Below, piece after piece: positions 32,878 through 41,143 of a stretch of 64,000 bases of DNA. Below the pieces are notes generated by a model. It had not been told where the DNA came from and ran no database searches. It was given only the letters and a program-made list of their open reading frames with translations. The stretch's first letter is position 1. Each line of letters starts with the position of its first letter. The stretch comes from JBBDYH01 sp040901795 (GTDB lineage Bacteria > Planctomycetota > Planctomycetia > Pirellulales > JALHPA01): contig JBBDYH010000072.1 in the NCBI GenBank assembly GCA_040901795.1, positions 62,001-126,000 on the forward strand. The letters are read 5' to 3'. A program made the translations under genes and the position numbers.

Positions 32878-34239
32878 CTAGTCTTGCATCGATCTCAGCC
32901 GTCGATCGGACAAGTCCAGCCGGTACATGAGCTGGTTGTAATCGTAGAGCGGCGTGGGATCGTCGTTGCGTGAGAACATGACCGAGTACGTCCCCTCGAA
33001 GTAGAGATACCGCCCGTCGCCGTCGCTGAAGTAAGGGTGCTGCTTGGGATTGTAAAAGCTGTAGCGGTCGTGGGTCACGATCTTCACGGCCTTACGCCAC
33101 GGGCCGGCGGGCGCGTCGGCCTCGGCGTAATAGATTTCGCCTAAATACGAGGTTTCGCCGTGCTCCTGTGTAAAAATGCTGATCCACTTTTTCCGGTAGG
33201 GGCTCCAAGCCACCGCGCCGTGATGGTGTTTCACCGGCTTACCGGTCGCGACGTTGGTAAAGCGGACATCCGAGTTTATGGGCTCGTACTGCCGCGGATC
33301 GATCAGGCTCTCGTAGCGATCCGACAGTCGCAAATGCGGGACGGCCTCGCCGAAATAGAGCCACTTGCCTTTCGCGTCGGGATGGCGGAACGCATGGCCA
33401 CTCGGGACGAGCGCCGCGGTCTTTTCAAACGCGAAGAGCTTGTTGAATCGCTCTGCTTTCGGATCGAACTCACAAAGGCCGCGCTCGTACACGGTCAGCG
33501 GCGGCTTGATCTTGTTGTAGGCCGCCACCAGATGCTCTTGGTTCTTCTCATCCTTGACGGAGACGAGCGCCGTGAGCCACGTGGGGCCCTCTCCCGCGAT
33601 GGGCGCGATCTCTTGCGCGAACCCGTCCTCGTTCTCAAAGTACTCGAGGTTGATCCCGATCGCGGGATCGAGGCCGCCTTGCTTGGGAAGCCGCGACACG
33701 GCGGCCGAGCCGTTGAAGTTGCCCAGCGGGTAGCTGAGGCGGCTGGTGTCGCCCCAGGTCCAGAATAACGTGCCGCCGTAAAGGGCGGTCTGCGCCCCGT
33801 CGCAGCCGACCACCTGAGCGTTGAGCCGCGGTTTGTCGATCGGGGCTCGCTTTCCCGCCCCGAGGGTATGCTGATAAAGATCGGCCCCCGTCACGCGATA
33901 CAGCCGTTCGGCCAGATTGAGACGCTTGAGCTTTACTTCGGCGGTCTTGCCCGCTGCGACGCGGAATCTCTTGCCGCGGTTGCCAAAGCCGTCCTTGGGA
34001 AACTCATACCCGTGGCTCTGTACGAAGAAAAACACGTCCTGCCCGAGCAAGCCGGGATCGTCGATCGCCACCAATCCGGAATTATCGGTGTAATAGCGAA
34101 CATTGTGGGTTGTCTTTAACTCCACAAGCGGGACGCCGCGCTGCGTGTGCTCATCGACGATGCGAATGACAAACGGCTCGCCCGCGACAACGGAGCCGGC
34201 CAGTAACATCCAGCTTGCGACGATGGCCTTGCGGATCAT
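32878..34239 (-). CDS. Secreted conserved protein, possibly beta-propeller
   Basis: 453 aa from ATG 34239 (MIRKAIVASWMLLAGSVVAG, signal peptide). An Ig-like opening (FVIRIVDEHTQRGVPLVELK) is followed by a longer region with propeller-like repeats: TALYGGTLFWTWGDTSRLSY, YLYFEGTYSVMF, WSPYRKKWISIFTQ, and EIYYAEADAPAGPWRKAVK. These phrases resemble glycoside hydrolase family 43/DUF4185-like proteins, where 'yyaeAdsp.GPW..a..i' is common. Catalytic acids cannot be assigned. It is probably an extracytoplasmic glycan-active or binding protein. No carbohydrate genes are nearby. Confidence 0.75.
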   Translation of the reverse strand: MIRKAIVASWMLLAGSVVAGEPFVIRIVDEHTQRGVPLVELKTTHNVRYYTDNSGLVAIDDPGLLGQDVFFFVQSHGYEFPKDGFGNRGKRFRVAAGKTAEVKLKRLNLAERLYRVTGADLYQHTLGAGKRAPIDKPRLNAQVVGCDGAQTALYGGTLFWTWGDTSRLSYPLGNFNGSAAVSRLPKQGGLDPAIGINLEYFENEDGFAQEIAPIAGEGPTWLTALVSVKDEKNQEHLVAAYNKIKPPLTVYERGLCEFDPKAERFNKLFAFEKTAALVPSGHAFRHPDAKGKWLYFGEAVPHLRLSDRYESLIDPRQYEPINSDVRFTNVATGKPVKHHHGAVAWSPYRKKWISIFTQEHGETSYLGEIYYAEADAPAGPWRKAVKIVTHDRYSFYNPKQHPYFSDGDGRYLYFEGTYSVMFSRNDDPTPLYDYNQLMYRLDLSDRRLRSMQD

Positions 34240-34283
34240 GGCGCATCCATGGTCAGCACCACTTGCGGCAAGCACGACACGGG

Positions 34284-34682
34284 TCAGCCCATCACCTCGG
34301 ACAAGCCGACTGCCGCAGCCGCGCGGGCGTCGGCCCGATCGACCAGGTTACCTGCGGGGCCGCCGCGTCTACCACCTTCCTCGTCTTCACCGCCGCCCAC
34401 GCCGGTCTCTCCGCCGGCCGGAGTCGACCATGGGCTGCCGAAGCCACCCGTCTGTGGGGCGGGAGCGGCGGCGGGGGCCATGCGTTTGCGAGCGGCCTTC
34501 TTGGCTGGTCGCTTGGCGGTCTTGCGGCTGGCCTGCTTCTTGGCGGATTTGGCAGCGCCCTTCTTCGATCCCTTCTTTTGCTGTGCCGTCTTGGGCGACT
34601 TCTTGGCCGCTTTGCCCATCGACTGCTTCTTCTTGGTCGTTGCCTTCTTCGCTGACTTTTTCGCCGCTTTCTTCTTGGCCAT
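34284..34682 (-). CDS. Histone H1-like Lys/Ala-rich DNA-binding protein
   Basis: 132 aa from ATG 34682; the upstream open part is ignored because MAKKKAAKKSAKKATTKKKQ is the natural start. Residues 1-75 are runs of KKA, KKS and RK, as in bacterial H1/HctB-like and planctomycete lysine-rich nucleoid proteins. The second half is Gly/Pro-rich (GGFGSPWSTPAGGETGVGG), ending in a short acidic-then-hydrophobic tail. It probably coats or compacts DNA. Low-complexity sequence limits the family call, but the composition is unmistakable. It lies 44 bp downstream of the secreted-protein start on the same strand, as a separate unit. Confidence 0.75.
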   Translation of the reverse strand: MAKKKAAKKSAKKATTKKKQSMGKAAKKSPKTAQQKKGSKKGAAKSAKKQASRKTAKRPAKKAARKRMAPAAAPAPQTGGFGSPWSTPAGGETGVGGGEDEEGGRRGGPAGNLVDRADARAAAAVGLSEVMG

Positions 34683-34926
34683 GGTGAACCCCGCTACGAG
34701 TGATCGATTGACGAGACACGCACAACGTCGCCGATTATGCCGGGCACGCAACAAAGGGTCAACGACTTTGGGGCATTTCGGCGAAAAGTTTCCATGTTCT
34801 TTTCGCTGACTCGCCGTCCGACGGACCGGCTGCCGAAGGCTTTCTCGAAGTTGAAGGGAACATCCAGCCTGGTCCAGGCGCCGGCTGGACTTTGGCTTGC
34901 AGTTTGGCGGTGAATTGTCATTGGGA

Positions 34927-35229
34927 TCAGATCAACTTCCGCCGACGCCAATAATCGGGCCGCCGGCGACCGTGAGCCACGGCCATTACCCAGATCCGAT
35001 CGTCGGTTTCGCCAAAGTAAATGACGTAGGGGAATCGCTTGACCAGACAGGAACGATATGGCGATCGCTTGTACCGGGCGAATCGCTGTGGATGGCGGCG
35101 AATTCGAGCGATTGACTCCATCACAGCCTCGCGAAACTCGCCTCCCAGGCCGGCACGGCGACGCTCATAGAATGCGACCGCCTCTTCGAATTCCGCCTCG
35201 GCCGCCCGCTGAAGAATAAGCTGTTTCAC
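34927..35229 (-). CDS. ParE/RelE-family toxin
   Basis: 100 aa. It begins MKQLILQRAAEAEFEEAVAF and has the family core YERRRAGLGGEFREAVMESI, RHPQRFARYKRSPYRSCLVK and FPYVIYFGETDDRIWVMAVA, ending HGRRRPDYW. These are hallmarks of the ParE/RelE toxin fold; the His/Arg-Arg-Pro-x-Tyr-Trp end is common in the ParE-like branch. It overlaps the antitoxin stop by four bases (ATGA), so the two are coupled. The target, gyrase or ribosome-bound mRNA, is not settled by sequence. It looks intact. Confidence 0.9.
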   Translation of the reverse strand: MKQLILQRAAEAEFEEAVAFYERRRAGLGGEFREAVMESIARIRRHPQRFARYKRSPYRSCLVKRFPYVIYFGETDDRIWVMAVAHGRRRPDYWRRRKLI

Positions 35230-35453
35230 GAATACTTCTCGCGCAACCTTGCGTTCACTTCTTCAACCGGTGTTCCCTCAGCGGTTCCGTTCTCAATCTC
35301 GCGCCACCTGCGCTCTAACTCTTCATCCCATGCGAACTCGGCGTCCTCGCCAACGCCTTCGACGGTACTAAGAAGAAAGTCGGCAATTTCCATCCGATCC
35401 TGTTCAGGCAAGGCCGCGAGTTGGTCCTTTAGTTTCTGTGCTGCGTCGGTCAC
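35226..35453 (-). CDS. Addiction-module antitoxin
   Basis: 75 aa in front of the ParE-like toxin. MTDAAQKLKDQLAALPEQDR and MEIADFLLSTVEG match the small 'addiction module' family paired with RelE/ParE toxins. The C-terminus WDEELERRWREIENGTAEG, followed by PVEEVNARLREKYS, is the toxin-binding tail. It should neutralise the toxin in cis and probably autoregulate the pair, although no separate DNA-binding domain is visible. Start ATG 35453. Confidence 0.88.
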   Translation of the reverse strand: MTDAAQKLKDQLAALPEQDRMEIADFLLSTVEGVGEDAEFAWDEELERRWREIENGTAEGTPVEEVNARLREKYS

Positions 35454-35533
35454 GGTTCGCCTCCGTCGCTGTTTTTGATGATTCTCTTCTAAGTATTGTA
35501 ACCATCGTGCCTACGAGACTACTTTCAGCCAGA

Positions 35534-37060
35534 TCAGCTCGCAAACCGCCGAAACAGATTCTCCGTCATCCGCTGCACGCGCTGGTCGGGGCCGGGGGGC
35601 GTATTGCCGTGCGCGGTCGGACGCAGATAGCCTGGCGGCGCGGCTAGCCCGTCGGACCACCAAATCGTCGATGCGTTGAAGACCCAGTTGCCCTTGGGGC
35701 CGGGGTACATCGTGGCGGTGTACTCCACGTTCTGGGGGCGTTTGCTGCTGTAGACCGGCCCGCGGGCGAGAACTTCGAGCCCTTCGATCTTCGCCGGGTG
35801 GCCGTGGTGCTCCCAGCCGACGAGGCCGGGAATGGAATCGCCGTTCTTCATGCCGGTCCCCTCGAAAAGCCAGTGACGCTCGTTCACGCACGTCCAGTCG
35901 GCGCCTCCGTTCGCCGGATCGGTAGTGCGCGCACCCATCAAGAGCGCCGGGTCGGGACCGTGCCGCTTCCAGGGTTTCTTCTCCCGGCGATCGGACTCGG
36001 CGTGGGGGCCGCCGAACTTGCCGATCCGGCCGATGGTGCGGTGCGGCTGACCGGCAGCGTTGGGCAGGATTTCCAGCACGCCGTCGACCGAATTGCCGCA
36101 GAAGAAGGCGGCGTGGATGCCTGCAGTGATCGCCTGCTTGATGTGGTCGTACATCGCCAGCGACCAGTATTCGTCGTGACCGACAGAGAGAAACGCCTTG
36201 GCCCGTAGCAGGCCGGGGGCGTCCGCATGGCTATCCAGATTGGAGATGTACGAGACGTCGTACCCCTGCTGCTCCATCCAGAAGGCGAGCGGGAACTCCC
36301 AGAGCAGGAACTCGCCGGAGCCTTGCGACAGCGGGGCGTCGAAGATCTGGCGGTATTTGCCATAGGGACGGTCGAAGCTTACGCGCACGCCGGGGCCGGT
36401 GTACCAGTTATGCGGCGGTGTGCCGTCGTCATAGAGCGACCAGAGGTCGGGCCAGCGGTTGTAGGCCGCCCAAGTCGTATCGGAGCACTGGACGAGGAAA
36501 CCGCACTTCCGCTCGTCTCGAACGATGAAGATAACATAGCTTTGCAGCTTCTCACGATCCTCGGTCAGCTTGCCCAGGTACACGCCGCTGGTCCAATCGG
36601 CGGGGATCACGAGCGATGCGGCTGTCTCCCAACGACATTCGCGCAAGCGATCTTCGCCGACTGGCGGGTCAGGCTGGGGCGTGCCTTTGAACGGGCCCAA
36701 CCGCTCGACATGCCGGCCCCCTTTGCCGCCGTAGTAGCCGAGCCGATAGAGGTCGATCGTGAAGGACGAGGCGGGGTTGGTGCTGACTTTGAATTCAATC
36801 GTCTCACCCGCCCGCACGCTGGTGCGCGAGCAGTAGCCCTCGATCCAGGGACAGCGGTACTTCGTTGGCCGATCGACGCGCGTGTTGGTGAGCAGCCAGC
36901 CGGTCGTCCCCGGTTTTGCGTTCTCGCTGCGAATCAGGTCCGGCGCCGCCGGCGCAGCGGCGCTTTGGCACTTCGCGGGATTGAGCAACGCCAGAGCCAG
37001 TGCACCGGGCACGCTGGCAGCAGCGGACTTCAAAACATCGCGGCGGGAAAGGTTGTTCAT
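35534..37060 (-). CDS. Tat-exported N,N-dimethylformamidase beta-subunit-like protein
   Basis: 508 aa. The twin-arginine signal MNNLSRRDVLKSAAASVPGA with SRRDVLK implies folded export. The body matches the large subunit-like domain of N,N-dimethylformamidase: TSVRAGETIEFKVSTNPASS, DLYRLGYYGGKGGRHVERLG, SGVYLGKLT, FIVRDERKCGFLVQCSDTTW-AAYNRWP, SVGHDEYWS, and ALLMGARTTDP. In the true enzyme these residues hold an iron site. A small alpha subunit is not adjacent. Planctomycetes carry many such paralogues of unknown substrate. Length is shorter than the about 760-aa DMFase beta subunit. A confident family call with unknown substrate. Confidence 0.85.
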   Translation of the reverse strand: MNNLSRRDVLKSAAASVPGALALALLNPAKCQSAAAPAAPDLIRSENAKPGTTGWLLTNTRVDRPTKYRCPWIEGYCSRTSVRAGETIEFKVSTNPASSFTIDLYRLGYYGGKGGRHVERLGPFKGTPQPDPPVGEDRLRECRWETAASLVIPADWTSGVYLGKLTEDREKLQSYVIFIVRDERKCGFLVQCSDTTWAAYNRWPDLWSLYDDGTPPHNWYTGPGVRVSFDRPYGKYRQIFDAPLSQGSGEFLLWEFPLAFWMEQQGYDVSYISNLDSHADAPGLLRAKAFLSVGHDEYWSLAMYDHIKQAITAGIHAAFFCGNSVDGVLEILPNAAGQPHRTIGRIGKFGGPHAESDRREKKPWKRHGPDPALLMGARTTDPANGGADWTCVNERHWLFEGTGMKNGDSIPGLVGWEHHGHPAKIEGLEVLARGPVYSSKRPQNVEYTATMYPGPKGNWVFNASTIWWSDGLAAPPGYLRPTAHGNTPPGPDQRVQRMTENLFRRFAS

Positions 37061-37418
37061 GGCGGATGGTCCCTTCGGCGGCGATTGTACCAGGGGTCAG
37101 GGGACAGGAGTCAGGGGACAGGGGGGGATCAATCAGGGCGTTGGTGGCGCACCGGTGAGAGGGCGCGATGCGAATTCCGTTTTTTGCACCTTTTTTACCA
37201 CCAAAAGTTTCGCGCAAAAAACGGGCCACTTTGGTAAAAAACTCGGGCGTCGCCGGAGGGTTGCGATTGGCGGTAGTGCATGATGCGTTGTGGTTTAGGG
37301 CGATGCGTCTGCGGCGAAGAGGGCTGAGTTTTTTAAATCGGAATGCGGTTGTTCTCAAGGGTGTCTGGTGGCCTGGTGGATGGTGACCTGGTGAGTGGTG
37401 AGTGGGGCGGACGGAGTG
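37061..37418. other. Intergenic, no gene seen
   Basis: About 360 bp with short CAGGGGACAGGAGTCAGGGGAC repeats after 37090, A/T tracts such as TTTTTTGCACCTTTTTTACC, and a GTGGATGGTGACCTGGTGAGTGGTGAG stretch near 37375-37400. No convincing frame or RNA. Confidence 0.5.
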
Positions 37419-38690
37419 TTACTGGCGCCGGCGGCGATAGAGGCGGAGGAATTCTTGATAGGAGCAATTAGCGGCGGCCTCGTCGTTTACGGCGCCATCT
37501 TCGTCGTCCTCGTCTTCTGGTTCATCCTCCTCTTCTGAGCCGTCTTCGTCGGCTTCGTCCTCTAGTTCGTCTTCGAACTCGTCGTCATCGAGGTCGTTAT
37601 CGTCTGACGAGTCGTCGTCGGTGAGTTCTTCGTCGTCCTCGTCGGTCATCGGGGGGCTGACGCCGCCCCGCTCGCCGGGTTGATCGTCTTGGTCGTCGAC
37701 GTCGAAGTCTTGGTCGTCTTCTAAGTGGCCATGAAGCTCCTCGCCATCGTCGGCTGTGTCGAGCAGGCGTTGGCGCTGGTCCTCGAGCTGCGCGAGGCGG
37801 CCCTCGATGGCTTCGAGGCCGGGGCTGACGATTGGCGCTCGCTGGGTGGATTGCATCCACTCGACGAGCACCTCGAGGGCGATGCTCTTGACGAATCTCT
37901 TGAGGTGACGCTTGCGGAGGTGTTTTGGCGTACTGGCTTTCTTTGTGCCGCGAAGCGAGAAGTGTTTTGGCGAGGCGCGCTCCAGGATCCAGGCGGCTGC
38001 GCGCCACGATTTTTCGCCCGCGTTGTTGATGCGGCGGACGCCGCCGAGGTCGCGGTGTTGTTCCGCGGCGCGGAGCTGCTCGGCGAAAGTGTCATCGGTG
38101 CGGCAGGCGTAATAGATGCTGGCCATGTTCACGCCGGCATTCTGGGCCGCATTGCGGAGGGAGCAACCGGTGCGGACCATAGCGCAGACTTGGGCGCGCC
38201 GGACATGGTCGAAGAGTGGCGGGCGGCCGGTTTTCTTGGGGGTTTTGGCGTGTTGGTTGGACGAAGCCGGTTTGTCGGATGAGAGTCCCAGGTCCCAAGT
38301 CCCAGGTCCCAGGCCGGAAGTCCAAGGTGCTACGTCCAAGGTCCAAGGTCCGATGTCCAAGGTCGGGTTCCAACTTTGGGCAGCGTCGGCGGAAAACGTG
38401 TAGGCGGCGCAGGCGGTCTGTTGTGTCGCAGTTGCGACAGGCATGCAGAGCGTTTCGATGTTTTGCAGATATTGGGGGAGCGGTTCGCCGGGCTGGAGAG
38501 ATGGCATGTGCAGGTGACAGCCGACGTCAATGGTGGAGGTTTCGGCTCCGGGCGCCGGGTCGGGCGGTTGCGGCTCGGCGGACGGGTTGACCCAGTTGGT
38601 GCGGCTGGTGTCGCACACGGAGGGCCAGCGGATGAAGCGGGGCTTGTTGAAGGGGATAGGGTCGGGGGCGGCGATGAGTTGGGAGTACAT
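37419..38690 (-). CDS. HTH protein with acidic tail, terminase-small-subunit-like, minisatellite-expanded
   Basis: 423 aa as annotated; N-terminal start uncertain. Residues about 112-140 (LDIGPWTLDVAPWTSGLGPG) are encoded by a 7-bp minisatellite (38285-38365) and look foreign. The folded core begins after KKTGRPPLFDHVRRAQVCAM and includes a helix-turn-helix (GCSLRNAAQNAGVNMASIYY) followed by KSWRAAAWILERASPKHFSL, the arrangement of phage terminase small-subunit-like HTH proteins and their relatives. The end (DDSSDDNDLDDDEFEDELED) is a long Asp/Glu run. There are no other phage genes. It is plausibly a DNA-binding protein of planctomycete-specific type. Confidence 0.65.
   Translation of the reverse strand: MYSQLIAAPDPIPFNKPRFIRWPSVCDTSRTNWVNPSAEPQPPDPAPGAETSTIDVGCHLHMPSLQPGEPLPQYLQNIETLCMPVATATQQTACAAYTFSADAAQSWNPTLDIGPWTLDVAPWTSGLGPGTWDLGLSSDKPASSNQHAKTPKKTGRPPLFDHVRRAQVCAMVRTGCSLRNAAQNAGVNMASIYYACRTDDTFAEQLRAAEQHRDLGGVRRINNAGEKSWRAAAWILERASPKHFSLRGTKKASTPKHLRKRHLKRFVKSIALEVLVEWMQSTQRAPIVSPGLEAIEGRLAQLEDQRQRLLDTADDGEELHGHLEDDQDFDVDDQDDQPGERGGVSPPMTDEDDEELTDDDSSDDNDLDDDEFEDELEDEADEDGSEEEDEPEDEDDEDGAVNDEAAANCSYQEFLRLYRRRRQ
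38285..38365. repeat. GGTCCCA/GGTCCAA minisatellite inside a gene
   Basis: Heptamers AGGTCCC, AAGTCCC, AAGGTCC and GATGTCC in tandem with small drift. It is read in frame by the gene at 37419-38690, giving the PWTLD-like peptide. Confidence 0.65.
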
Positions 38691-39351
38691 AGGGTTTGGG
38701 GTTCAGGGTTCAGCCGAAGGCCGAAGGACGAAGGACGAAGGACGTGGCAGGGCAGCGCGCGCGGAAGGGGCGCGGAGGTGTTCTTGGGGAACGCCGCGAG
38801 AGACAGTACCCTTCGACGGGCTCAGGGGGAGCCTTTGCGAGGAGCCTGGACTGGTCGGCTGAGACGGGACTACTGTACATTATTTCATATTGTTTGTCAA
38901 TAGGTTTTTTGGGCCGGGCGAAAAAAAGGACGAAGGACGAAGGACGAAGGACGAAGACGGGGGAGACGGGGAGACGGGGAGACGGGGAGACGGGGAGACG
39001 GGGAGACGGGGAGACCGGGAGACCGGGAGACCGGGAGACACAGGAAAGGCGGAAGCGGAAGGGCGAAAACGGAAAGGGAATCTGCCGCCTGCGTCGGCTG
39101 AGGCACTCGGACTGTGCGCCGATGGCAGATCTCAAGTGGACCAGGCCTAGCGATGCTGCCTTAGCCTTCCGTAACCCTGCGTTTTCCTGATAGTATCTTG
39201 AGATTCAGTGCTGGACGTCGGCATGGAGCGTAAAACCTCCAGCAAATCATCGGTTCGTAGCAATAGACGATGAGCACCCGGTGCCATGAAATGCTTGATT
39301 TGAAAACGGCCATTGCCCGATTTGGCGCCGACGCTACGGATCATCTAGATT
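38691..39351. other. Minisatellite-rich gap, no gene
   Basis: Contains a GGGTTCA pair (38699-38712), GGACGAA arrays (38714-38744 and 38927-38957), a GGGGAGAC array (38959-39040), and a low-complexity remainder. Open frames here consist of repeat peptides such as GETGRRGDGETG. The stretch 39050-39351 shows nothing recognisable. Confidence 0.6.
38927..39040. repeat. Adjacent GGACGAA and GGGGAGAC tandem arrays
   Basis: About four GGACGAA units (period 7) run to 38957, then nine to ten GGGGAGAC-type units (period 8) to 39040, the last ones drifting to CGGGAGAC. Confidence 0.75.
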
Positions 39352-39906
39352 TCAAGGGCCTGTCTTGGCTGCCTCGTCAACCCACCACTGGAATTCGGGC
39401 ATGGTAGGGTTCGGCTTGAACTGGGCAAGCACCTGAATGTCCTGCAACACCCGCTCGAGCGCTACTTGATCTGGACTGGTCGCATCGGCCCATGCCTTGA
39501 CGAGCTCGGGGGAACTCACCACGGTCAGGCCCGCTTGATGGGCGATCCGAATCGCGCGGCGGTCATCCGTCGCAACGATCCATTTGCGCTCCCCTGCGAT
39601 GGCCAGGCACATGGCTTCACCGTCCGACCGGAAGATCGTCGCGTACTGAGTGAACTGGTCTAACTCCTGCTGCGTCTGTGGACCGCAAACGGTCAAGAGG
39701 CCCGCACCGATCATCGGCGACAAATCGACGGGGACCATGATCGTCTGGCCCGGCTGGGCGGGGTCATGTACGCGGCGATAGTGCACTTCCGCTTGCACCG
39801 CCGCAGGCAAATTCCACGTAAACCCGCTGGCGCGGAGAATCTCTTCGGCTTCTCCCGAGGCCAGCAAGTCAATGAGGCAACAGGCGTCGATGGCGGCATC
39901 CGGCAT
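39352..39906 (-). CDS. PIN-like nuclease of the ImmA-linked operon
   Basis: 184 aa. PIN acidic residues can be placed: Asp in DAAIDACCLIDLLAS (about residues 7 and 12), Glu in AEVHYRR or DGEAMCLAIA (residue near 97), and Asp in VATDDRRAIRIA (about 112-115). This fits a PIN/DUF-like ribonuclease core. It is the last gene of the minus-strand operon starting at 43123, 16 bp after the XRE-ImmA stop. Such pairs of a HTH-metalloprotease and a PIN protein resemble a toxin-antitoxin arrangement, so it may be the effector that the protease or repressor controls. Confidence 0.75.
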   Translation of the reverse strand: MPDAAIDACCLIDLLASGEAEEILRASGFTWNLPAAVQAEVHYRRVHDPAQPGQTIMVPVDLSPMIGAGLLTVCGPQTQQELDQFTQYATIFRSDGEAMCLAIAGERKWIVATDDRRAIRIAHQAGLTVVSSPELVKAWADATSPDQVALERVLQDIQVLAQFKPNPTMPEFQWWVDEAAKTGP

Positions 39907-39922
39907 GGCTAGTCTTTGTCCA

Positions 39923-41143
39923 TCAGGGGGTCGCGCTCAAGAGCGACTTGCCGAAGTCAAGCCGCCAAGCGCCGGGCTCACCTGACGAGTCCACTTCCCG
40001 GCTGGACAAGGTGACGGCCGCGATTTCACGGGCGCGCGCAATGTCGCACCGCAGGTAGTAGGCGAGATCGCTGTCGCCGATCTCGTCGCGCTGGTAGGCA
40101 GCGATGGCGAGGTACTTGTACCGCTCGGGAAACGGCTCATCGTTGGTCGGCTGTGGCTGCAACCGGAGAATCTCCGCTGCCTCGCGGGGTGAGAACTTCG
40201 ATTCCTTGAGGAACTGCCAACTGCCGCGCTGGATCAGCCCTAGCTGCTCCAACCGGAGAGCCATCGCTTCGACCGAGACATAGTAGAAGTGACTCAACCG
40301 CCGCAGGTCGGCCCCTTTGAAGTCGCCGGTCGTGGTCACGATGTCGTGGAACCGCTGACGAACGGAACTGGCAGGCATGAGGAAGCTCAGGCCGAACGAT
40401 TCGGCGAAGCGCTCGTTGGCAGGCTTGCGGCCTTTCACGTGCAGGTAGTCGATGCCTGGCTCGTAGCGGTTTACGATCAGATGGCCATACTCGTGGAGCA
40501 TCGAAACACGACGACGTTCGGGCGGGTGCTTGCGGTTGACGAGGATGCAGCAGCCGAGGTCCGCTGTGTACGCAAACATCCCGGCGATGGACGAGGGAAG
40601 ATCCCAGTAGAAGATACGCAAGCCAACGTCCCACTCCAGCGTGCTGCGGAGATAGATCACCGGCTGGTCGCCCAACCCAAGCCGCTGCCGCTCCTGGACG
40701 GCGACGGTTTCGGCAAGCTGGCCCGCGTCGATTCGAGGGTTCAACTTGAGTTCGGGGGGATAATTCCAGCGCAAAGGCGCATTCATCAGCTTTTCCAACT
40801 CGCGGTAGTCCTCGGCGAGTCGCTGAAGTTCCTCGATGGCGGCGTTGAGTGCCGCTTCATCGGCGTGCTTCATCTTCTCGACAGCAGCCCTCAGGTGCGG
40901 CTGGAGGTCAACGACCGGCTCCGTGGGTCGAACCAGTTCGTGGACCTTGCGGCCGAAGAAGGACGCCAGTTTGATGATCTCCTCGGATTTTGCGGCGCGT
41001 TCTCCTTTTTCAATGGCGATATACGTTGGGCGGCTGCACTCCAGAAAGTCGGCGACCTCCTCCTGGGTCTTGCCCCGGGCTTTTCGGGCCTCGGCGATCC
41101 GTTGTCCCAGGATGCGAGGATCAATGGTTTCAAGCTGAGACAC
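39923..41143 (-). CDS. XRE-HTH / ImmA-IrrE metalloprotease fusion
   Basis: 406 aa. The N-terminal HTH (about residues 12-70: GQRIAEARKARGKTQEEVAD, CSRPTYIAIEKGERAAKSEE) is a clear XRE repressor. The C-terminal ImmA/IrrE domain has the zinc motif MLHEYGHL (HEYGH about 217-221) and the downstream Glu in ERFAESFGLSFLMP (about 248). The family cleaves repressors such as ImmR/DdrO or regulates toxins. The start overlaps the QueC-like stop by 14 bp, so it is in the same operon. The domain pairing suggests it represses the operon until a signal triggers proteolysis. Confidence 0.92.
   Translation of the reverse strand: MSQLETIDPRILGQRIAEARKARGKTQEEVADFLECSRPTYIAIEKGERAAKSEEIIKLASFFGRKVHELVRPTEPVVDLQPHLRAAVEKMKHADEAALNAAIEELQRLAEDYRELEKLMNAPLRWNYPPELKLNPRIDAGQLAETVAVQERQRLGLGDQPVIYLRSTLEWDVGLRIFYWDLPSSIAGMFAYTADLGCCILVNRKHPPERRRVSMLHEYGHLIVNRYEPGIDYLHVKGRKPANERFAESFGLSFLMPASSVRQRFHDIVTTTGDFKGADLRRLSHFYYVSVEAMALRLEQLGLIQRGSWQFLKESKFSPREAAEILRLQPQPTNDEPFPERYKYLAIAAYQRDEIGDSDLAYYLRCDIARAREIAAVTLSSREVDSSGEPGAWRLDFGKSLLSATP

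Noticed and set aside
38927..39040. Possible CRISPR or coding repeat protein
   Set aside because: Period 7 and 8 arrays with no spacers; the open frames through them encode only repeat peptides.
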